64,000 bases of DNA from an uncultured Dehalococcoidia bacterium (GCA_958295935.1 OY282385.1:372001-436000); one strand, 5' to 3'. Numbered from the stretch's first letter, positions 35,566 to 44,706 are shown. Translations and numbers: made by a program. The notes: generated by a model from the letters alone, not told the origin.

Positions 35566-36039
35566 ATGGACGTAATGAAGCCCTCCCAGCGCTATCGTGC
35601 CATGGCGCATAACCGGGGAAGAACCGGCCCCGAACGAGCCTTAGCTTCGGGACTGTGGCGTCGAGGAGTACGGTACTTCACCCACGAAGGCTATAAATCC
35701 GTCAAGGGCGAGCGGCTTCCTGGAAATCCTGACATAGTATTCCCGCGAAGACGGATCGCCATCTTTGTTGACGGGTGCTTCTGGCACGGTTGCCCCGAAT
35801 GCCGCAAGCACTCGGGATTGAGCGGCGAGTTCTGGGTGAATAAGATAAGCGCCAACAGAGAACGAGACCTTCGATTCACGAAGGAGCTTACAGGCGCCGG
35901 CTGGACAGTGTTTCGTATTCCAGAACACGACCTTAGAACCAAGACGGCGCTCGCACTGACCATCGACCGCCTAGTTCCGCTTATACAGGAAGCGCCCCCA
36001 AAGAGAACTGCCTCCGTTGTAGGAGACGATGGTGTCTAG
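35566..36039 (+). CDS. vsr: Very short patch repair endonuclease
   Basis: About 157 aa. MDVMKPSQRYRAMAHNRGRTGPE is the Vsr N-terminus, and NPDIVFPRRRIAIFVDGCFWHGCPEC contains the catalytic Asp and zinc-site Cys/His. It nicks 5' of T in T:G mismatches left by deamination of 5-methylcytosine, protecting the sites methylated by the next gene, which it overlaps by 11 bases. GTG 35545, overlapping the GHKL stop, is an alternative start. Confidence 0.92.
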   Translation: MDVMKPSQRYRAMAHNRGRTGPERALASGLWRRGVRYFTHEGYKSVKGERLPGNPDIVFPRRRIAIFVDGCFWHGCPECRKHSGLSGEFWVNKISANRERDLRFTKELTGAGWTVFRIPEHDLRTKTALALTIDRLVPLIQEAPPKRTASVVGDDGV

Positions 36040-37378
36040 TCAGCCACTCCGCGACTTCATACTACAGGATAGGCCCGCAGAGGCGGCCCCCTGGACTGCC
36101 ATTTCCCTGTTCTCAGGGGCTGGTTTAAGTGACCTCGGATACGAGATGGCCGGGTTCCAGTTCGTCGTCCAGGTCGAGATGAACCAGAGACGAGCCGCCA
36201 TTGGCGGCGACAACTTCCCGTCGTCCACGTGGCTTGTTCGCGATGTCCGCGTCAGCCATGACGAGATCGCGGCTGCCTATCGCCGGTCTACGTCCCGGCG
36301 GCTGGACTTGTTGATGGCTACCCCACCATGCCAAGGCATGAGTACCTCGAATCCCAGCAGGGGCAAACGGCAGACCCCGCAAGCGAAGGCATTGGAAGAA
36401 AAGAACCGGCTTATGCTAGAGGTCATTCCACTTGCCCGGTTGTTGAAGCCGAGGATAATCCTCGTCGAAAACGTTCGCCAAGTGTTGACCCTTGAAGTCG
36501 AATACGATGGGGCCAAGGGCCAAGTGGTTGACCTGCTCCGCGACGGCCTGCAGGACTATGAAGTGTTCCCCAAAGTGGTGAACGTGGCCAACTACGGTAT
36601 TCCCCAGGTCAGAAGGCGCGCCCTGATCGTGGCGGTACACAAGGATGTGACGCGCCCAGAGTCGGTTCTATCCCGAAACCAACCCCCGTTGCCGCTTCAA
36701 ACTCACGATGAGCAGTCAAACAATGGAATGCGACCTTGGGTGAGCATTCGCGAGTGGTTGGAGGCCATGGAGTACGAACAGCTGGACGCAAGATCCAAGG
36801 ATGCCGCACGCGGGACTCACCCCCTGCACTTCGTTCCCGCATATGGGCCCGACCGATATCGACAGGTCAGTGAAATACCGGCACACTCAGGGCGCAGCGC
36901 CTACGACAACGATAAGTGCCCATGGTGCGGTAGGCAGAAAGTCGACGCCGGTTTGATAGTGTGCCCTGATTGTGGCGGCGCCATGTGTAACAGGCCATAC
37001 GTTCAAAGAGACGGGCGGCCATCTCTCATCAAGGGCTTCAAGTCTAGTTATAGGCGAATGAATCCTGGAAGACCCGCGTACACCATAACCACCAATTCGA
37101 GCCACATAGGTAGCGACTTCAAGATTCACCCTTGGGAGAACAGGGTGCTCAGCATCTTGGAGTGTGCCGACCTCCAGACCGTCCCAAGGTTCTACGACTG
37201 GACACGAGCGAAGGAGGACAAAACACTCTACCTTATCCGTAATTTGGTTGGAGAGGCATTTCCCACCTACTTCACCTACCTACACGGCCAAACCCTCTCC
37301 GATCTCCTGTCCACCCCACTCACGCGCCGCAAGCCTCGCGATACGCCGCCGTCAGCGCATCTAGCGCTTCGGGCGTAA
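36029..37378 (+). CDS. dcm: DNA (cytosine-5-)-methyltransferase
   Basis: A 449-aa C5 methyltransferase: AISLFSGAGLSDLGYE (SAM), ATPPCQGMS (catalytic Cys, about 101), ILVENVRQ (ENV), NYGIPQVRRRALIV, and NLVGEAFPTYF at the end. The target-recognition region includes two CxxC pairs (CPWCG and CPDCGGAMC), probably a zinc ribbon. It modifies the host DNA for the adjacent GHKL-nuclease and may also serve as drmMII for the DISARM-like operon about 7.4 kb downstream. The last 35 codons coincide with a repeat found two more times (38671, 39987). Confidence 0.93.
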   Translation: MVSSQPLRDFILQDRPAEAAPWTAISLFSGAGLSDLGYEMAGFQFVVQVEMNQRRAAIGGDNFPSSTWLVRDVRVSHDEIAAAYRRSTSRRLDLLMATPPCQGMSTSNPSRGKRQTPQAKALEEKNRLMLEVIPLARLLKPRIILVENVRQVLTLEVEYDGAKGQVVDLLRDGLQDYEVFPKVVNVANYGIPQVRRRALIVAVHKDVTRPESVLSRNQPPLPLQTHDEQSNNGMRPWVSIREWLEAMEYEQLDARSKDAARGTHPLHFVPAYGPDRYRQVSEIPAHSGRSAYDNDKCPWCGRQKVDAGLIVCPDCGGAMCNRPYVQRDGRPSLIKGFKSSYRRMNPGRPAYTITTNSSHIGSDFKIHPWENRVLSILECADLQTVPRFYDWTRAKEDKTLYLIRNLVGEAFPTYFTYLHGQTLSDLLSTPLTRRKPRDTPPSAHLALRA

Positions 37379-37384
37379 TATTAT
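37266..37384. repeat. Repeat of methyltransferase 3' end (three copies: 37266, 38671, about 39987)
   Basis: The about 115-bp tract starting cacctacctacacgg and containing ctcacgcgccgcaagcctc is found at the 3' end of dcm and again at 38671-38790 and 39987-40095. In the second and third copies it also holds, on the minus strand, the 3' ends of the NucS-like genes. So dcm and a NucS-like gene once converged with overlapping ends, and the tract was later duplicated around the NYN gene. Confidence 0.75.
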
Positions 37385-37390
37385 AGGCAG

Positions 37391-37725
37391 TACTCCCCAT
37401 CCCATCGGCGCGTGAGCCACGGTATCGCCCTTATGTGGTCAAGCCAGAGATACGACTTCCCCCCTCGGACTTTGCACGCCTACCCGGCCAGAGAGTGGTT
37501 GCCGTCTACCCGCTCGCCTCATCACTCTCCCTCGCCACCGGCACCCGCCGCTCCTATGTGGAATTCCACTGCAGAGGACGCTCCCCCACCGCCATCACCC
37601 TCCACCGCGGCCTCCCCAAACCCGAACACCACCCACTACCACAACACTGCCGCCACAAAAAATTTGTAGTACAGTCACCTAAGGCGCACTAGGAAACAAC
37701 TACTATAGACAGAACAGGTCAAGAT
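37391..37725. other. Intergenic region between dcm and the NYN gene
   Basis: About 335 bases. An open frame 37435-37692 (+) contains VVAVYPLASSLSLATGTRRS and could be a gene fragment, but it has no clear start signal or family. A promoter for the NYN gene probably lies in the AT-richer end (37650-37725). Confidence 0.35.
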
Positions 37726-38592
37726 ATGACGCCAAGCGAGTACTCGGATGATCAAGATGACGCCCTGAATCAGCCCCCGGATCCATTGGACCGCCGTTCC
37801 GGCCTCTACGTAGACGTAGAGAATCTGCAGTCCGATGGCCAACCTGTAATTCTGAGTCTGATCGAGAACTGGCCAAACAGCGCCCCGGCGTTGGCGCGCT
37901 TATCTCTGTACGTGCGAGCCGATCAGACTGAATTATGGCGGCTATGGGCAACAAGCCGATTTCGTGACTTGGACGTCGTCGTCAAAGGTACCCAGCATTT
38001 CCGCATGTCTTCGACCAAGAACTCGGCTGATATAGCCATCGCCGTCAACGCGATGGCTGACTTGATTCTCAAAAGGGTCAACCATATAGTGGTCTTAAGC
38101 AACGACAGTGATTTTATTTCGCTATACGCTGCCGTTCGAGACGAACCAAACATCCCCCTGCCCGATGGCAAGGTACCATTTCTTTGGGCCGTAACCGACA
38201 ACGAAAGTTCGTTGTCAACCTCGGTCAAGCGGTTTTTCCCGCCTGACGAGCTACATATCGTTACGGTTGGGCGTAAGAAACCCGAGAACACAGCGGCTCC
38301 GGCAGCCTCCACTGACATTTGGGATGCAATGGCGGAGGCAGTTCTGGAGGACATCGAGATCGGCCCATTCAAGAGCACGGACTGCCAACCCGTGATTAAG
38401 AAACGATGGCCGGATCATCCGTTGTCCGATGTCGGCAGGCCTAAGTTTGGTATCGAGTTCAATAACAATATCTGGCCGGTTATCGAGAAAGCCGGGGTGA
38501 AGATAAGGAATCCTGGGAAGAAGCCAATTCAATACGAGATGACCTCTGAGGCAAAGAATGCATTGAAGCCACCGCCCACCAATGAAGAGTAA
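37726..38592 (+). CDS. NYN-domain RNase (LabA/DUF88-like)
   Basis: A 288-aa protein. The PIN-like NYN core has GLYVDVENLQ (first Asp), STKNSADIAIAVNAMADLIL and VVLSNDSDFISLY, the acidic clusters of NYN nucleases that cut RNA. Residues about 200-288 form a second small domain (RWPDHPLSDVGRPKFGIEF...NIWPVI), like the LOTUS/OST-HTH domain that recognises RNA in LabA-like proteins. It lies between two copies of the dcm 3' end. Function in defence is inferred from location only. Confidence 0.82.
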   Translation: MTPSEYSDDQDDALNQPPDPLDRRSGLYVDVENLQSDGQPVILSLIENWPNSAPALARLSLYVRADQTELWRLWATSRFRDLDVVVKGTQHFRMSSTKNSADIAIAVNAMADLILKRVNHIVVLSNDSDFISLYAAVRDEPNIPLPDGKVPFLWAVTDNESSLSTSVKRFFPPDELHIVTVGRKKPENTAAPAASTDIWDAMAEAVLEDIEIGPFKSTDCQPVIKKRWPDHPLSDVGRPKFGIEFNNNIWPVIEKAGVKIRNPGKKPIQYEMTSEAKNALKPPPTNEE

Positions 38593-38725
38593 ACCTGTAA
38601 CCCCACAAACCCAATACAGCCCCCCTGCCGGTCTGTCCTCGACCACTACCAATTGCAGTTCCCCGCACCCACCTACCTCACCTACCTACACGGTCAAGCC
38701 CTGTCCGATCTCCTGTCCACCTCAC

Positions 38726-39799
38726 TCACGCGCCGCAAGCCTCGCGATACGCCGCCGTCAGCGCATCTAGCGCTTCAGGCGTAACATTATAGACAGTACT
38801 CCCCTGCCCTATTGAGGACCCGATTGCCCGCTCAACAGGCTCGATCGAGTTGGGCGCAAGATCTATAAACACCGACTTATTTACCTTTAAGTACGGTTGA
38901 AGGTTGTCATTATAAATCGTCACAAGACCGACGTCTTTTGGCCTTATCTTAGGCTTGAGAGTAACCATCCTGACGCCCGTGCCCGTGACGAGATGCACAT
39001 TTGGAAACGAAGCCAATTGCTCCGCCAACGCGATTAAATCGTCGAACTTTCTACGTGTATCACCAGTGACCCCCTCAATCGAACGCTTAAACTCATCTGC
39101 ACCATCCACGTCAATAGTCCCGTAGTCGGCGGGGTTGGACGACTCAATCATATACATCGACGCCGCATCGATGTCCGGTGAAATCCGTTCGGGCAAAGCC
39201 ACCTGCACCCCGTTCACCTCATACTTCTTCACAGTAACAAGGTCAATCGTCAGACCCTGAACCGTCACCGCATCCAGATAGGCGACGACCCGCTCCAACT
39301 CCGGTGAAACCTCGTCCAGAACAAAAACCTGCCTGAAATCGCCCCGGGCCAGGAACCCCTGCAACGAAGCCCGGAATGAATCCTGGTCCACCTCCCCTGC
39401 CTGGTCATGAGCCTTCACGGCTTCCAGGATGGACTCGCAGCCCGCAGATGCAGTGTACCTTCGCAAGACGATCCTTCGCTCAAACGCATCCACGTCGAAA
39501 CCCCGTAGGAACGCCGCATAGTAGATTATCTGCGACACGATCGCCCTATGCGATTCTAGGTTTTTGTGAAGCTTCACCTCGATGATCACAGGCCGCCCGG
39601 AAAACTCCACAGCGAGAATGTCCGCGTACCCCGTCCCCAGCTGCACCTCAGACCCCAGGACCGCAAGCCGAGGCGACCCGGCTAACGGCAACAGCTGAGG
39701 ATTCTCCGCTATCAGACTGCGCAACTCCTCCTCGTCCTCAAATGCCTGAACCAAGCCCAACTCCCAGCCGTCCCCCGTATTCGTCCACATACCCGCCAT
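38726..39799 (-). CDS. NucS-like PD-(D/E)xK endonuclease, copy 1
   Basis: About 357 aa from ATG 39799, preceded on the minus strand by GAGGTGA. The N-terminal domain LGSEVQLGTGYADILAVEF followed by RPVIIEVKL has the D...ExK core of DUF91/NucS-type nucleases. The C-terminal half (about 220-357) has no family I recognise and probably binds the substrate. Annotation from the GTG at 39826 would add nine residues. The paralogue lies 0.2 kb upstream on the same strand. Confidence 0.75.
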   Translation of the reverse strand: MAGMWTNTGDGWELGLVQAFEDEEELRSLIAENPQLLPLAGSPRLAVLGSEVQLGTGYADILAVEFSGRPVIIEVKLHKNLESHRAIVSQIIYYAAFLRGFDVDAFERRIVLRRYTASAGCESILEAVKAHDQAGEVDQDSFRASLQGFLARGDFRQVFVLDEVSPELERVVAYLDAVTVQGLTIDLVTVKKYEVNGVQVALPERISPDIDAASMYMIESSNPADYGTIDVDGADEFKRSIEGVTGDTRRKFDDLIALAEQLASFPNVHLVTGTGVRMVTLKPKIRPKDVGLVTIYNDNLQPYLKVNKSVFIDLAPNSIEPVERAIGSSIGQGSTVYNVTPEALDALTAAYREACGA

Positions 39800-40032
39800 A
39801 AACTCACCTCGCGCGTCCACGTGCACTCATCGCAGCCCCACAAGCCGCCGCGGAAAATCTAGGCCCAGCCGCCTTATGACGATGCCCGCCCGCGGCCCTT
39901 ACGCCCTCGCCGCCCTGAGTATACCCCAAGCCGCCGCGCTCCCAACAAGGCCTCCTACTGCTGCGTGCCGGGCGAGTAGCCGGTATCCCTACCTACACGG
40001 TCAAGCCCTCTCCGATCTCCTGTCCACCTCAC

Positions 40033-41109
40033 TCACGCGCCGCAAGCCTCCCGATACGCCGCCGTCAGCGCATTGAGCGCTTCAGGCGTAATATCCACAT
40101 AATTCCCATACCCTATCCGGGATCCGATTGCCCGTTCAACAGGCTCTATTGAGTTGGGCGCAAGCTTTTCAAACACCGACCGATGTACCGACAAGTTCGG
40201 TCGGAGGTTGTCATTGTAAATCGCCACAAGACCGACGTCTTTTGGGTAGGACGCTACCTGGGGCTTGAGAGTAATCATCTCGCGACCCTTGCCCGTGACG
40301 AGACGTACATTTGGAAGCGACTCCACTTGCTCCGCCCACGCGATTAAATCGTCGAACGTTCTCCGCGCTTCACCAGTGACCTCCGCAATCGAATCCTTAA
40401 ATGCGTCTGCACCATCCACGTCGATAGTCCCGTAGTCGGCGGGGTCGGACGACTCAGTCATATAGATCGACGCCGCGTCGATGTCCGGTGAAATCCGTTC
40501 GGGCAAAGCCACCTGCACCCCGTTCACCTCATACTTCTTCACAGTAACAAGGTCAATCGTCAGACCCTGAACCGTCACCGCATCCAGATAGGCGACGACC
40601 CGCTCCAACTCCGGTGAAACCTCGTCCAGAACAAAAACCAGCCTGAAATCGCCCCGGGCCAAGAACCCCTGCAACGAAGCCCGGAATGAAGCCTCGTCCA
40701 CCTCCCCTACCTGGTCATGAGCCTTCACGACTTCCAGGATGGACTCGTAGCCCGCAGATGCAGTGTACCTTCGCAAGACGATCCTTCGCTCAAACGCATC
40801 CATGTCGAAACCCCGTAGGAACGCCGCATAGTAGATTATCTGCGACACGATCTCCCTACGCGATTCCGGGTTGCGGTCAAGCTTCACCTCGATAATCACA
40901 GGCCGCCCGGAAAACTCCACAGCGAGAATGTCCGCGTACCCCGTCCCCAGCTGCACCTCAGAACCCAGGACCGCAAGGCGAGGCGACCCATCTAACGGCA
41001 ACAGCTGAGGATTCTCCGCTATCAGACTGCGCAACTCCTCCTCGTCCTCAAATGCCTGAACCAAGCCCAACTCCCAGCCGTCCCCCGTATTCGTCCACAT
41101 ACCCGCCAT
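40033..41109 (-). CDS. NucS-like PD-(D/E)xK endonuclease, copy 2
   Basis: About 358 aa from ATG 41109 (GAGGTGA RBS). Its N-terminal 215 residues, including GYADILAVEF and VIIEVKL, are almost identical to copy 1. The C-terminal half differs much more (for example VASYPKDVGLVAIYND for IRPKDVGLVTIYND, and a divergent end). Uneven divergence suggests selection for new specificity or gene conversion of the nuclease part. Confidence 0.75.
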   Translation of the reverse strand: MAGMWTNTGDGWELGLVQAFEDEEELRSLIAENPQLLPLDGSPRLAVLGSEVQLGTGYADILAVEFSGRPVIIEVKLDRNPESRREIVSQIIYYAAFLRGFDMDAFERRIVLRRYTASAGYESILEVVKAHDQVGEVDEASFRASLQGFLARGDFRLVFVLDEVSPELERVVAYLDAVTVQGLTIDLVTVKKYEVNGVQVALPERISPDIDAASIYMTESSDPADYGTIDVDGADAFKDSIAEVTGEARRTFDDLIAWAEQVESLPNVRLVTGKGREMITLKPQVASYPKDVGLVAIYNDNLRPNLSVHRSVFEKLAPNSIEPVERAIGSRIGYGNYVDITPEALNALTAAYREACGA

Positions 41110-41330
41110 AAATTCACCTCGCACGTCCACGTGCACTCATCGCAGCCCTGCAAGCCGCCGCGGAAAATCCAAACCTCAGCCGCCTTATGACGATGCCCGC
41201 CCGCGGCCCTTACGCCCTCGCCATTCTGAGTATACCTCAAGCCGTCGCCGCGCTCCCAACAAGGCCTCCTACTGCCTGCCGCGCGAGTAGCCGGCGGGCG
41301 ATCCTGCGAGTGCTGGTATCCATCAGCACA

Positions 41331-41489
41331 CTAGGCCGGCCAAAGGCGAAACACTGCACCGCCGAGGCGATTGTAATCCCGCACACCGGGAATGGCCCTC
41401 AGATCCGGCCAAACGTCCGGGACTTCCCCGCCAAAGTTGCATAGCACGTACTCAGCAGCAGCGGTCAGGTCATAGCCCAAGCCGACCAT
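41331..41489 (-). CDS. Short open frame after the HNH gene, possibly a gene fragment
   Basis: 52 aa, starting MVGLGYDLTAAAEYVLCNFG and ending YNRLGGAVFRLWPA. It starts 10 bases after the HNH stop on the same strand. It has protein-like composition (Trp, Tyr, Phe, Cys), but I do not recognise it. It may be the tail of a lost gene. Confidence 0.35.
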   Translation of the reverse strand: MVGLGYDLTAAAEYVLCNFGGEVPDVWPDLRAIPGVRDYNRLGGAVFRLWPA

Positions 41490-41498
41490 GCAAGCGCT

Positions 41499-42266
41499 TT
41501 ATCCCTGGAACACATGCTCCCTGTGATATGCGAGAAACTCTTCCGCGGGAAGAAACTTCTCCGGCAGTGCAATCGGCTTGCCCTCATACGCGGCAATCGA
41601 GGCCCGGAAAAACTCATCAGAATCACGCTTATAGCGGGAAGATACCCTGACGGTCATATCGCCATTGATAGAAATTAGCCCCCTATCAAACGCCCTGTCA
41701 TGCAACGCAGACAGAGTCAAGCCATTCTTGGGATTCACCCTGCTCGACTCATCGTGAGACCATGGAACGATATGGCTTGCAACCAGCAACGATGGAATCG
41801 ACAGCCCTGTAATACAACAGCGCACATTGTAGGCGCTCAACACCGTAGCTCGGAAGAAATCCTGTCCGATACGCGCCGTAGTTTGCACCTCACGGTCTAT
41901 TCCAACACGAGCGCTATCTCCGTAGTGATCTGCACTAGTGGGTGTGGCTACTGGCGACTCTACCTCTCGCATGGCTTGCTTAGACTCAACCGCGAACCGA
42001 TCCCAGTCCCTGTTCATCTCAGCCCACATCGCGCGGTCGTTGGCAGATGCATTTTGCAGCCCTGACCTGCCGGAAGATCTAATCACAGGGTCTAGGCTGG
42101 CTATGTTGCCCAACTTCATAGCCAGCGCAGATGGCGACCGTCCGATCCCCTCCGCGAACTTGATGACCTCGGAGTCCCTGTTATGCAGCCTACTAAACGG
42201 TATGCGGCAGTACAACGCGAACGCTACCAACAACTCATATCGGGTCCATCTCGATCCATAAGTCAT
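41499..42266 (-). CDS. HNH endonuclease
   Basis: About 255 aa from ATG 42266. The N-terminal WTRYELLVAFALYCRIPFSRLHNRD is the domain usual before restriction-type HNH nucleases. The HNH core is CCITGLSIPSLLVASHIVPW, then NPKNGLTLSALHDRAFDRGLI. Probably an HNH restriction enzyme. Before the ATPase-DUF4276 cassette was inserted it directly followed drmB, which suggests it was the last gene of the DISARM-like operon. Confidence 0.85.
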   Translation of the reverse strand: MTYGSRWTRYELLVAFALYCRIPFSRLHNRDSEVIKFAEGIGRSPSALAMKLGNIASLDPVIRSSGRSGLQNASANDRAMWAEMNRDWDRFAVESKQAMREVESPVATPTSADHYGDSARVGIDREVQTTARIGQDFFRATVLSAYNVRCCITGLSIPSLLVASHIVPWSHDESSRVNPKNGLTLSALHDRAFDRGLISINGDMTVRVSSRYKRDSDEFFRASIAAYEGKPIALPEKFLPAEEFLAYHREHVFQG

Positions 42267-42612
42267 GGTTAGCCGCATCCTGCTTGCCCGGCGCGTAACC
42301 GATATCCCCTTTTCAGTTGGCCAAAGGAACCCAAGTCGCAACCCTCGAACTATGGCGCCGACAACCCAGCCCCGGAGAAGAACCCCATCTCAGGCATACG
42401 AGGCTCCCCTACCAAGAGACCCCGGTCAAGTAGGCGATTTCCAGTCTCGCAGGAAGTCTCAGGCAACAGAACGCATCCATGGCAGGCTGCCAGATTGGAG
42501 CTATCAACGCCCTGCCCGCGACTATCAATGCATACCGGATCACTGGAACACCACCGGGATCGACGTATCGCCCTATCGAACACCCCGTTCAAGCGGTCAG
42601 GCTCGCCCTGCA
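42143..42612. repeat. 470-bp direct repeat, copy 1 (copy 2 at 44583-45052)
   Basis: Ungapped alignment with a constant offset of 2440 bases. Each copy contains the 3' end of drmB, the short junction and the 5' end of the HNH gene. Here the HNH part is intact and the drmB part is a dead fragment. Confidence 0.9.
42350..42612 (-). pseudogene. drmB 3'-end fragment
   Basis: Encodes GEPDRLNGVFDRAIRRSRWC, then ACHGCVLLPETSCETGNRLL, the zinc-binding C-terminus of DrmB, without the rest. It is a copy of 44790-45052 with few changes. Confidence 0.85.
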
Positions 42613-42745
42613 TAGGTGTGCCCGAGCCCTAGGGCCGCGTGGTTGGTCTTGATCGTGGCCGTCTACCCTCCCTTTCAACGCCTGCCAGTGTATGTGCATC
42701 CCGATGGACGCTCAAGGAGTAGGCTGATTTCGGCGATTCCCATCC

Positions 42746-43330
42746 CTAGACCGAAACCGCCTGGATGAATCGGTCTGCATGGGGTGAAGATTTCCTGACC
42801 TTCGCCGGGTCCAGTCTCTCCAGTATCCCGAAGCTGTGCTTTCCCTTGCTGTATTTGCCCTTCCCCGTATAACGGGTGGCTTGGACAAGTCCATGGAGGA
42901 CATCCTGTTTTGGCACGTCTTCGACGTTAGGGTTACCGGGAAGCGCCTGCTTTCGGAAATCCCGGCCGTAGAATGATTCAAGCGTGTCCGGGTCTGTGAG
43001 AAACCAGGACTCCATGACCTGCACCATTAGGTGGCGCTGCTCGTCCGTGGTGCCCTTAGGGCGGTTCCAACCGTCGTTGGCTTGTAGGTGCTGCCATGGG
43101 TCTTGCCCAGTGACCGAACTTTCGGCGTCCACGAGGAGGATGGCGGACAACCCCCTATGGGCGTCCGCACTGAAAGTCTTGTAAGCGTCCCCTCGCGGGC
43201 CGCAGGCTTCCACCTCTACCGTGCCGGGGGCAACGCCTGCTTTAGCGAGAAACTCGCCGAACCCCTTACGGCATTCCCGGTTCAGCGCTTTGCGGCCTCC
43301 CCCCTCGACGTAGACCCTGGTTCTTACCAC
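42746..43330 (-). CDS. DUF4276 family protein (TOPRIM-like)
   Basis: A 194-aa protein. VYVEGGGRKALNRECRKGF and ILLVDAESSV give the Glu and Asp-x-Glu clusters expected of a TOPRIM-like nuclease, and HLMVQVMESWFLTDPD is the DUF4276 hallmark. Its start overlaps the ATPase stop by seven bases. ATPase plus TOPRIM-like pairs (OLD, PARIS, Gabija) sense phage activity and release a nuclease; this one is analogous in layout. Confidence 0.82.
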   Translation of the reverse strand: MVRTRVYVEGGGRKALNRECRKGFGEFLAKAGVAPGTVEVEACGPRGDAYKTFSADAHRGLSAILLVDAESSVTGQDPWQHLQANDGWNRPKGTTDEQRHLMVQVMESWFLTDPDTLESFYGRDFRKQALPGNPNVEDVPKQDVLHGLVQATRYTGKGKYSKGKHSFGILERLDPAKVRKSSPHADRFIQAVSV

Positions 43331-44517
43331 CGGTTGCCCCCGAACCGTCCCCGCGTCCAGAGCTCGCCAAGCCTGTATTCATCGAGCCAGGACCCGAGCT
43401 CGGCTGCGGTGAGACGGCGGAGCTGCGTAGCCCCGTCAACCTTCTCGCAGACGATCACGGACTCCGGCACGTCTGTGAGTGCGTCTACAAGCACGTCGGA
43501 GTGCGTCGTGACGAATATCTGGCTGCGGGATGACGCCTCCACCAGCAGTTTCGCCACCTCCGTGATTGCGTCGGGGTGCAGTCCAAGCTCCGGCTCCTCG
43601 ATGCAGATGACCGGCGGCGGGTCGGGATGGCACAGCGCCGCAAGTAAACAGAGATAGCCAAGGCTCCCGTCGGACAGCCGTGTGGCAGGTACGGATTCGC
43701 GCAGACCCTCTTCGTGGAAGAATATCTGTACCATGCCCCCGCTTACCGAGGTGTTGATATCCCTGAACGCGGGATAGAAATCCCTCATTCGGTCTAATAA
43801 CTGTTCCTTTATAGGGGGTCGATTCAGCAGGTCGCTTAGCGCCATGCCGAGATTCGAAGCATCCTCCAGCAAGAAGTCCTGTCGAAGGTCGGCCTTCTCG
43901 GGAAGGCGAGGTGGCGTGTGACGTCCGAGGTTCCATTCGCGATAGAATCTCATACGCTCGAATCGGTCAGCCAGGTACGTCAACTCCGGGTAGTAGTGGG
44001 GACCTCGCCGCTGCGACAGAATCGACTGGTCCGGCTTCACGTCTTCCCGTTTTAGATTCCGAGTTAATCCAGTCTCCCCCATGACGTTGAGCTCCGGCCG
44101 ACCTTCCTGATAACGGTAGTAGGGATACGGCTCCTTCTCGCTAGGCGTCATTGGCCTTTCGCTCTCGATTGCTTCGTCTCGAAGCTCGAAGCGGTTCCCG
44201 GTCTCGGTGAACGACAGCCTATACCTAAGCGCTACCGGACTCATTAGGGACTTGATGGTCGTGTCCACGGCTGCCGTGAGAGGCTTTGGGGACCCCTTCC
44301 AGAGCCAATTGTGAACGCCTCCGCCCTCGCGAATCGGCGCTTGAAGATCCTTGGGCGCGGCTGCGAGAAGCGACAGCGCTTCAATCAGGTTCGACTTCCC
44401 TGACGCGTTCGGTCCGATGAGGACGTTCAGGGGCTCCAAGGAAAGCTCGGGGGTACCTGGGCCGTAGGAAAGTATGCTGTCCAAACGGATCGTCTGGATG
44501 AATCTCGTGCCTTCCAT
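43324..44517 (-). CDS. AAA ATPase (OLD/SMC-like), partner of DUF4276
   Basis: A 397-aa ATPase: Walker A LIGPNASGKSNLIEALSLL (about residues 32-50), signature RLSDGSLGYLCLLAAL (about 280), Walker B VICIEEPELGLHPDAI (about 305) and the following SRSQIFVTTHSDVLVDAL. This is the COG4637/AAA_21 ABC-type architecture. Translationally coupled to DUF4276. The pair sits as a unit between two copies of the drmB-HNH junction. Confidence 0.87.
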   Translation of the reverse strand: MEGTRFIQTIRLDSILSYGPGTPELSLEPLNVLIGPNASGKSNLIEALSLLAAAPKDLQAPIREGGGVHNWLWKGSPKPLTAAVDTTIKSLMSPVALRYRLSFTETGNRFELRDEAIESERPMTPSEKEPYPYYRYQEGRPELNVMGETGLTRNLKREDVKPDQSILSQRRGPHYYPELTYLADRFERMRFYREWNLGRHTPPRLPEKADLRQDFLLEDASNLGMALSDLLNRPPIKEQLLDRMRDFYPAFRDINTSVSGGMVQIFFHEEGLRESVPATRLSDGSLGYLCLLAALCHPDPPPVICIEEPELGLHPDAITEVAKLLVEASSRSQIFVTTHSDVLVDALTDVPESVIVCEKVDGATQLRRLTAAELGSWLDEYRLGELWTRGRFGGNRW

Positions 44518-44520
44518 TGA

Positions 44521-44706
44521 CTACCTCTTCTCCGCCTCGAAGCCGGGCAGCAACGTCCAGTGTGCCGTCCAGCGCGTCTCGCCGATCGCCCCCGCGAACT
44601 TGATGACCTCAGAGTCCCTGCGATGCAGCCGGCCAAACGGTATGCGGCAGTACAACGCGAACGCTACCAACAACTCATACCGGCTCCAGCTCGATCCATA
44701 AGTCAT
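44521..44706 (-). pseudogene. HNH gene 5'-end fragment
   Basis: Starts MTYGSSWSRYELLVAFALYC like the intact HNH gene at 42266, keeps about 40 residues, then diverges (GETRWTAHWTLLPGFEAEKR) and stops at 44521, three bases before the ATPase start codon. The break at 44583 is the end of the repeat and therefore the cassette junction. Confidence 0.8.

Larger units (their letters stand above)
38671..41297. repeat. Tandem duplication of about 1.31 kb carrying the two NucS-like genes
   Basis: 38671-39985 and 39987-41297 align throughout: dcm-3'-end tract, NucS-like gene, then a shared 120-base tail (ttatgacgatgcccgcccgc). Most of the two genes is near-identical, except the segment encoding about residues 220-350, which has diverged and contains small in-frame indels. 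Confidence 0.85.
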
